Shown piece by piece: positions 16,909 to 18,719 of a stretch of DNA of 18,719 nucleotides. Positions within the stretch are counted from its first letter, which is position 1. Each line of letters opens with the position of its first letter. Source of the stretch: Smittium culicis (lineage: Eukaryota > Kickxellomycota > Harpellomycetes > Harpellales > Legeriomycetaceae); the NCBI GenBank assembly GCA_001970855.1, contig LSSN01001378.1, positions 1-18,719 of the forward strand, in the 5' to 3' direction. The notes beneath the pieces were generated by a model, which was not told the DNA's origin, did no database searches, and was given only the letters and a program-made list of their open reading frames with translations. The position numbers and the translations under genes were made by a program.

Positions 16909-18173
16909 CAGTTATTATTATGCATTGGTGCGAATGTTTTTGGTTTGTTAAACAAGCAGTTTGAGGTACTGTTATTATTTCTACCACATACTTAGCATTT
17001 TTGGCCTCCCTTAAAATTGCTACTCCACTGACTCCTACTATAGTTATTCCTTTTAAAATTTTGTTGGCTATTTTTATGTAAATGCTTATACGATCTATCG
17101 TATCCTGCAAGTCGTTTCTGAATTGCTACAATGGCTTCTATCTCTTCAATTTTTTCTTCCTCAGTCATCATTTTGTTATCCTTGATCGAGTTCACTGACA
17201 TAATCCAGTCTCCATCTGGATCCTTATTATTTTCTAAGGAGTTTGAAGATGCATTTAAACCTGAGTTGCTATTAATTCCCATGATCAATGCTCGGTGTTG
17301 TTCCATTAACCTATTTTCATAGTCTACTATAGTTTCATTTGGAAATACTGGCAAGAAAAATTTGATATCCTTGTCTATACAATCCAGCATCGATGGTATT
17401 GCAAATTCTGAATTTCCATTAGACATTATTTGAACTGCAGGCCTTATTTTGTTAATAAAGTCGCTGTATTTCGTCTTCCTAGTTAGTTTGACTGACTTCA
17501 ATATAGAGATAGCTTCAATATAAGTGCATTCGTTGCGATATTCCTTTTTCAGATTATAGTACAGTGCGTCCCATGTTCCAAATTTGCTGTCATTAGCGCT
17601 ATTATACCAATATTTCGCCTTTTTATCCAATGCTAAAACCACTATATATTTATTTTCAAAGTCAGAAATGTGTTTTTATTTCTGAAAATAATCATCTACA
17701 TTGCTAATCCAGCGTTGGAATTCTAAGGGGTTGCCTTCGAACTGTGGGAGGGGGATTTCTTTTCCAGTTCTGGAAGAGTTAAAGGTGCGATTAGTTGTAG
17801 ACGAGTTTATAAACTCATTCTGTTTTTCCATGAGTTCGTTCATTACAAGGATTTTTTTTTGCTCAATCTCTAACGAACCGCTTGCTAAAATATTCTGGCT
17901 GTTTACTGATTCCAGTTCTTTCTCAAGGGTCCTTTTTTCTTGTACTAATGTCTTATTTTTCTTTCTTATTGTTTCTAATTCAGCCACAACGTTTTGAATT
18001 TCAAGTCTCATTCCGTTCATGGCTTCAATAAGTTCTGAATGCTGATTATTTGCTTGTTGTATGGCTGTTGTCTGTTCTTCCATCTGATGCTGCTTAATCT
18101 CTAGTGCTTCTTCTCTAGCCGCAAGATGTGCGTCAATTTGCTTGAGTTTTAATTCCATTTCCTCAACATTCAT
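16881..18173 (-). pseudogene. gag polyprotein with two in-frame TAA stops
   Basis: One frame of 431 codons from ATG 18173 to TAG 16881, broken by TAA at 17676-17678 and 16992-16994 with no frameshift. Residues 3-125 are a long charged, heptad-rich coiled coil. PLPQFEGNPLEFQRW (141-155) opens the retrotransposon capsid domain, continued after the first stop by ALDKKAKYWYNSA, TWDALYYNLKKEYRNE, and a MEQHRALIMG region. The C-terminus is basic (Lys/Arg/Asn/Ser-rich) and ends in a CCHC knuckle at 16956-16997, C-stop-V-C-G-R-N-N-N-S-T-S-N-C, with the second stop in place of its second residue and Asn where His is required. gag forms the virus-like particle and packages RNA. A two-codon uORF (ATG-AAA-TGA, 18170-18178) overlaps the start. 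Confidence 0.88.
16896..16902 (-). promoter_or_regulatory. -1 ribosomal frameshift slippery site G-GGA-AAA
   Basis: Minus strand GGGAAAA in the gag reading phase G GGA AAA, the X-XXY-YYZ form. It lies in the short gag/pol overlap: pol is closed upstream by TAATAATAA and gag ends four codons further at TAG 16881. Slipping back one base leads exactly into the pol frame (GGG AAA AGA). A downstream pseudoknot was not worked out. Confidence 0.7.
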
Positions 18174-18220
18174 TTCATTTTAATTGTTAGTTTATAGTTG
18201 TGTTTGTATTTATTGTTTTA

Positions 18221-18231
18221 GTTCTCCACCA
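18221..18231 (-). other. tRNA primer-binding site
   Basis: The minus strand reads TGGTGGAGAAC, beginning one base after the 5' LTR end, and would pair with a tRNA 3' end GTTCTCC-A-CCA. The position and TGG start are those expected. The tRNA species cannot be named from this alone. Confidence 0.75.
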
Positions 18232-18232
18232 A

Positions 18233-18426
18233 TGTAGATTTATTAATGAGGCTATTTATTTATTTATTAGAAGGAGGATTCATAATTATAGTATAATAAA
18301 TATGTTAATATGATAATATATGTAGAAGTGTAGAATCCGACGAAGAATTACCTTTCTCGTCAGATTCTATACTTTTGGTTTCTTCTACTTTCTGAAAATT
18401 ATACTTGTAAAAGGTTCTTTCTAACA
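18233..18426 (-). repeat. 5' LTR (about 194 bp), U3 unlike the 3' LTR
   Basis: The part next to the primer-binding site (18235-18326) matches the 3' LTR with two transitions and three short indels. Beyond 18326 it is unrelated. CTAACA at 18421-18426 equals the 3' LTR end and is taken as the limit, but that could be chance, in which case the LTR is truncated at 18326. The divergent part carries a strong imperfect hairpin (18328-18372). Confidence 0.65.
18328..18372. repeat. Imperfect 19-bp hairpin in the U3 region
   Basis: Arms 18328-18347 and 18354-18372 (core TAGAATC-C/T-GACGA) pair with two mismatches and one bulge around a 6-nt loop. It is the most stable-looking structure near the 5' end and is absent from the 3' LTR. 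Confidence 0.7.
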
Positions 18427-18477
18427 ATAAACACCAATTAAAATTGTTATAAGCAACGAATGAAATGAAATTAGCGG

Positions 18478-18590
18478 TAAATCGAAAAGGAGGTAATTAA
18501 TTATCAAGAAAAATACAAAGAAGCATTAAATCGAAAAGGAGGTAATTAATTATCAAGAAAAATACAAAGAAGCATTAAATCGAAAGGAAA
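18478..18590. repeat. 49-bp tandem repeat, two full units and a partial third
   Basis: Units 18478-18526 and 18527-18575 are identical and start TAAATCGAAAAGGAGG; a third begins at 18576 and diverges after about 14 bases. No coding frame. Identity between units implies a recent duplication. Confidence 0.92.
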
Positions 18591-18608
18591 GTCTTTAATT
18601 ATAAAGAC
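18591..18608. repeat. Hairpin GTCTTTA-ATTA-TAAAGAC
   Basis: Perfect 7-bp arms with a 4-nt loop directly after the tandem repeat. A second perfect hairpin, TACAAAGG-TAA-CCTTTGTA, is at 18688-18706 near the window end. Confidence 0.7.
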
Positions 18609-18719
18609 AAAGATAAACATCAGATCAAAAAAACGAAATCACCAAAAACGAATATGAACGTCAATTATTGTTGAAACTAGGGTTATTTACAAAGGTAACC
18701 TTTGTAGGGCAACTATAAC

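Larger units (their letters stand above)
11572..18426 (-). mobile_element. Ty3/gypsy LTR retrotransposon, full-length but inactivated
   Basis: The element reads on the minus strand: 5' LTR (18233-18426), primer-binding site (18221-18231), gag, protease-RT-RNase H-integrase (the gypsy order), polypurine tract (11741-11751) and 3' LTR (11572-11736). About 6.85 kb including a 1,371-bp foreign insert, so originally about 5.5 kb, normal for Ty3/gypsy. The integrase C-terminus has a GPY/F-type motif (YIGPCTVI) and no chromodomain. Flanking 5-mers TATTT (left) and ATAAA (right) show no target duplication, and the LTRs differ in U3. Nonsense codons, frameshifts and the insert rule out autonomous activity. 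Confidence 0.9.

Noticed and set aside
11572..18173. Alternative genetic code reading TAA as Gln
   Set aside because: The intact GT69 gene uses only CAA/CAG for Gln, ends in TAA, and pol also contains TGA and true frameshifts, so ordinary decay explains the stops better.

Overview
The window looks like a gene-poor, very AT-rich stretch of a fungal nuclear genome. The only intact cellular gene is a GT69 (CAP59/CMT1-type) mannosyltransferase-like protein at 690-1994 on the minus strand; that family is essentially fungal. It uses the standard code: Gln is CAA/CAG throughout and it has no internal TAA/TAG. The species cannot be fixed from sequence alone. An AT-rich early-diverging fungus, such as a Kickxellomycotina gut fungus, would fit, but this is a guess.

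Layout: 1-689 is the 3' flank of the GT69 gene. 1995-6045 has no convincing gene but holds a 27-bp minisatellite (2886-2993), hairpins, a poly(A) run and a possible piggyBac-type end. 6046-10757 has no long open frame, yet read frame by frame on the minus strand it is a badly decayed DIRS-like tyrosine-recombinase retrotransposon: gag, RT, RNase H, methyltransferase-like segment and tyrosine recombinase in the expected order, flanked by degenerate inverted terminal repeats. 10758-11571 is AT-rich spacer. 11572-18426 is a Ty3/gypsy element on the minus strand with short LTRs (TGTTAG...CTAACA), primer-binding site, polypurine tract, gag, and protease-RT-RNase H-integrase in order. 18427-18719 holds a 49-bp tandem repeat and small palindromes.

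The Ty3 element is younger than the DIRS relic but dead. gag has two in-frame TAA codons, one inside the CCHC zinc knuckle whose His is also replaced by Asn. pol is cut by nonsense codons and frameshifts, and a 1,371-bp foreign insert separates the integrase core from its C-terminus. A canonical -1 slippery heptamer (GGGAAAA) still lies in the gag/pol overlap. The two LTRs are about 98% identical (ignoring short indels) over their inner ~95 bp but unrelated in the U3 part, and no target duplication is seen, which suggests a recombinant or rearranged copy.

The picture is one host gene beside a nested graveyard of retroelements. No CRISPR, rRNA or tRNA gene was found.
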